Assembly (NCBI GenBank): GCA_017475785.1
Contig: JAFVEX010000191.1
Span: 1 to 6,631 of the forward strand
Source: Eubacterium sp.
GTDB taxonomy: Bacteria; Bacillota_A; Clostridia; Lachnospirales; Lachnospiraceae
Reading direction: 5' to 3'
Length of the DNA stretch: 6,631 bases
The position numbers and the translations under genes were made by a program. Positions 5,726 through 6,631 of the stretch are shown in pieces. Position 1 is the first letter of the stretch. Every line of letters starts with the position of its first letter. The notes under the pieces were generated by a model. That model saw only the letters and a list, made by a program, of their open reading frames with translations, was not told the origin of the DNA and searched no databases.

Positions 5726-5741
5726 ACACAATATATTGACA
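5726..5741 (+). promoter_or_regulatory. NrdR box 2 overlapping the nrdD -35
   Basis: ACACAATATATTGACA matches the recalled NrdR consensus at 13 of 16 positions, including the whole ACACAATATATTG run. Its last six bases are the -35 hexamer of the nrdD promoter, so a bound repressor would occlude RNA polymerase. Confidence 0.82.
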
Positions 5742-5765
5742 CCGCATCCCCTTGCGTGATAGAGT
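5736..5765 (+). promoter_or_regulatory. Promoter of nrdD
   Basis: A perfect -35 TTGACA (5736-5741) is followed after 18 bases by TAGAGT (5760-5765), four of six to the -10 consensus, with an extended TGA immediately before it. Transcription would begin near 5772 and leave a leader of about 76 bases. A perfect TATAAT at 5713-5718, between the NrdR boxes, has no good -35 at normal spacing. Confidence 0.65.
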
Positions 5766-5796
5766 GATACTGCACGGTTTTCCACCAGTGCATCAC
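5764..5796 (+). other. Inverted repeat at the start of the nrdD leader
   Basis: GTGAT (5764-5768) and GCAC (5772-5775), separated by a three-base bulge, pair with GTGCATCAC (5788-5796) around a 12-base loop. It straddles the predicted transcription start, so it is more likely a DNA-level site or chance than a full leader hairpin. No U-tract follows. Confidence 0.3.
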
Positions 5797-5807
5797 CCGT
5801 TTATTAC

Positions 5808-5821
5808 CTGATTTTTATCAG
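5808..5821 (+). other. CTGAT-tttt-ATCAG hairpin in the nrdD leader
   Basis: This is a 5-bp stem with a TTTT loop, ending 12 bases before the GAGGGGAG ribosome site (5833-5840). It may set leader folding next to the start. It shares the CTGA-N6-TCAG outline of the near-palindrome at 4145-4158. Confidence 0.3.
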
Positions 5822-5847
5822 CAAATCACTGCGAGGGGAGTATTTTT

Positions 5848-6631
5848 ATGTATTCAGTTGTAAAGCGGGACGGCACTTCCGTAGAATTTGATATCGCAAA
5901 AATCAGCGCGGCCATCACAAAGGCCTTTCAGGCGTTGGAAAAGCAGTACCATCCAAGCATCATCGACCTGATCGCGCTTCACGTCACTGCAGATTTCGAG
6001 AGTAAGATCCACGATGAAAAGATCACCGTCGAGGACATCCAGGACAGCGTCGAGAAGGTGCTCTCCGAATCCGGCTACGCGGATGTCGCGAAAGCCTATA
6101 TTCTGTACAGAAGGCAGCGGGAGAAGGTCAGAAATATCAATTCCGCCCTTCTGAATTACAAGGATCTGGTAGACGACTATCTGAAGATCAACGACTGGCG
6201 CGTCAAAGAGAATTCCACCGTCACCTACTCCGTCGGCGGGCTGATTCTCTCGAATTCCGGCGCGATCACGGCCAACTACTGGCTCTCTGAGGTCTACGAC
6301 GACGAGGTCGCAGAGGCACACCGGAGCGCAGCGCTGCATCTGCACGATTTGTCCATGCTGACCGGCTACTGCGCGGGCTGGAGCCTGAAGCAGCTGATTC
6401 AGGAGGGACTGGGCGGCGTTCCGGGCAAGATCACATCATCTCCGGCAAACCATCTCTCCACGCTCTGCAACCAGATGGTCAATTTCCTGGGCATCATGCA
6501 GAACGAGTGGGCTGGCGCGCAGGCATTCTCTTCCTTCGACACCTACCTGGCGCCGTTTGTCAAAGTCGACAATTTGTCGCAGAAAGAGGTCAAGCAGTGC
6601 GTGCAGTCCTTCATCTACGGTGTTAACACGC
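5848..6631 (+). CDS. nrdD: Anaerobic ribonucleoside-triphosphate reductase, 5' part
   Basis: This is the class III ribonucleotide reductase large subunit, which makes dNTPs from NTPs with a glycyl radical and usually formate as reductant. Only the first 261 residues are in the window; the family is usually near 700, so the catalytic barrel's second half and the C-terminal glycyl-radical loop lie to the right. Residues 1-95 are an ATP-cone allosteric domain (MYSVVKRDGTSVEFD, then AKAYILYRRQREKVR). The barrel begins with TANYWLSEVYDDEV (141-154), HLHDL (164-168), GYCAGWSLKQLI (173-184) and CNQMVNFLGIMQNEWAGAQA (207-226). C175 in the YCAGW motif is probably one of the active-site thiyl-radical cysteines. 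The ATG follows GAGGGGAG with a seven-base spacer. Expression is probably controlled by NrdR through the two upstream boxes. No frameshift is seen. Confidence 0.96.
   Translation, partial: MYSVVKRDGTSVEFDIAKISAAITKAFQALEKQYHPSIIDLIALHVTADFESKIHDEKITVEDIQDSVEKVLSESGYADVAKAYILYRRQREKVRNINSALLNYKDLVDDYLKINDWRVKENSTVTYSVGGLILSNSGAITANYWLSEVYDDEVAEAHRSAALHLHDLSMLTGYCAGWSLKQLIQEGLGGVPGKITSSPANHLSTLCNQMVNFLGIMQNEWAGAQAFSSFDTYLAPFVKVDNLSQKEVKQCVQSFIYGVNT

Noticed and set aside
5485..5739. 84-codon plus-strand ORF across the array and NrdR boxes
   Set aside because: Its content is the translated repeat plus the operator DNA, with no good ribosome site, and it ends inside NrdR box 2.
5036..5785. 249-codon minus-strand ORF with Cys/Arg/Ala 12-residue repeats
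   Set aside because: It is antisense to nrdG and to the minisatellite and crosses the nrdD promoter; the openness comes from repeat units of 36 bp. It has no ribosome site of note.

Overview
The window reads as chromosomal DNA of an anaerobic, moderately GC-rich member of the Clostridia, most likely Lachnospiraceae. The basis is a class III (anaerobic) ribonucleotide reductase with its radical-SAM activase, strong Shine-Dalgarno sites, an NrdR-type operator, and an Hsp70-like protein paired with a zinc-ribbon membrane protein. The genus cannot be named from the sequence alone.

Layout. Positions 1-179 hold no convincing gene but contain a long, bulge-free imperfect palindrome (2-115) and a smaller hairpin (122-145). 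Positions 180-4036 are a two-gene operon on the minus strand. The first gene is a 398-residue membrane protein with a Lys/Gln-rich N-terminus, a winged-helix-like segment, a four-cysteine zinc ribbon and about 6-7 membrane segments. The second, 47 bp downstream, is an 870-residue atypical Hsp70 in which a beta-rich domain separates the ATPase from a diverged substrate-binding domain. A good sigma-70 promoter for this operon lies at 4123-4151. A divergent promoter at 4173-4202 drives a small AT-rich gene of unknown function (4256-4522), followed 51 bp later by an NrdG-type radical-SAM activase (4574-5476). Next comes a gene-free stretch (5477-5847) with a degenerate minisatellite, then two NrdR boxes 31 bp apart, the second overlapping a perfect -35 element. 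The nrdD gene starts at 5848 and runs off the right edge.

How the parts fit. NrdD reduces ribonucleoside triphosphates to dNTPs without oxygen and needs its glycyl radical installed by the activase, so the right half is a dNTP-supply locus, with NrdR as the probable dATP-sensing repressor of nrdD. The left half looks like a membrane-associated chaperone module; its substrates cannot be told from sequence.

The most distinctive theme is repeat growth at four separate places: a 48-bp duplication at the start of the membrane-protein gene, a Gly/Ala-rich insert with a 16-bp direct repeat inside the Hsp70 gene, a 3 x 30-bp in-frame repeat inside the activase gene, and the intergenic array whose last unit runs directly into the first NrdR box.
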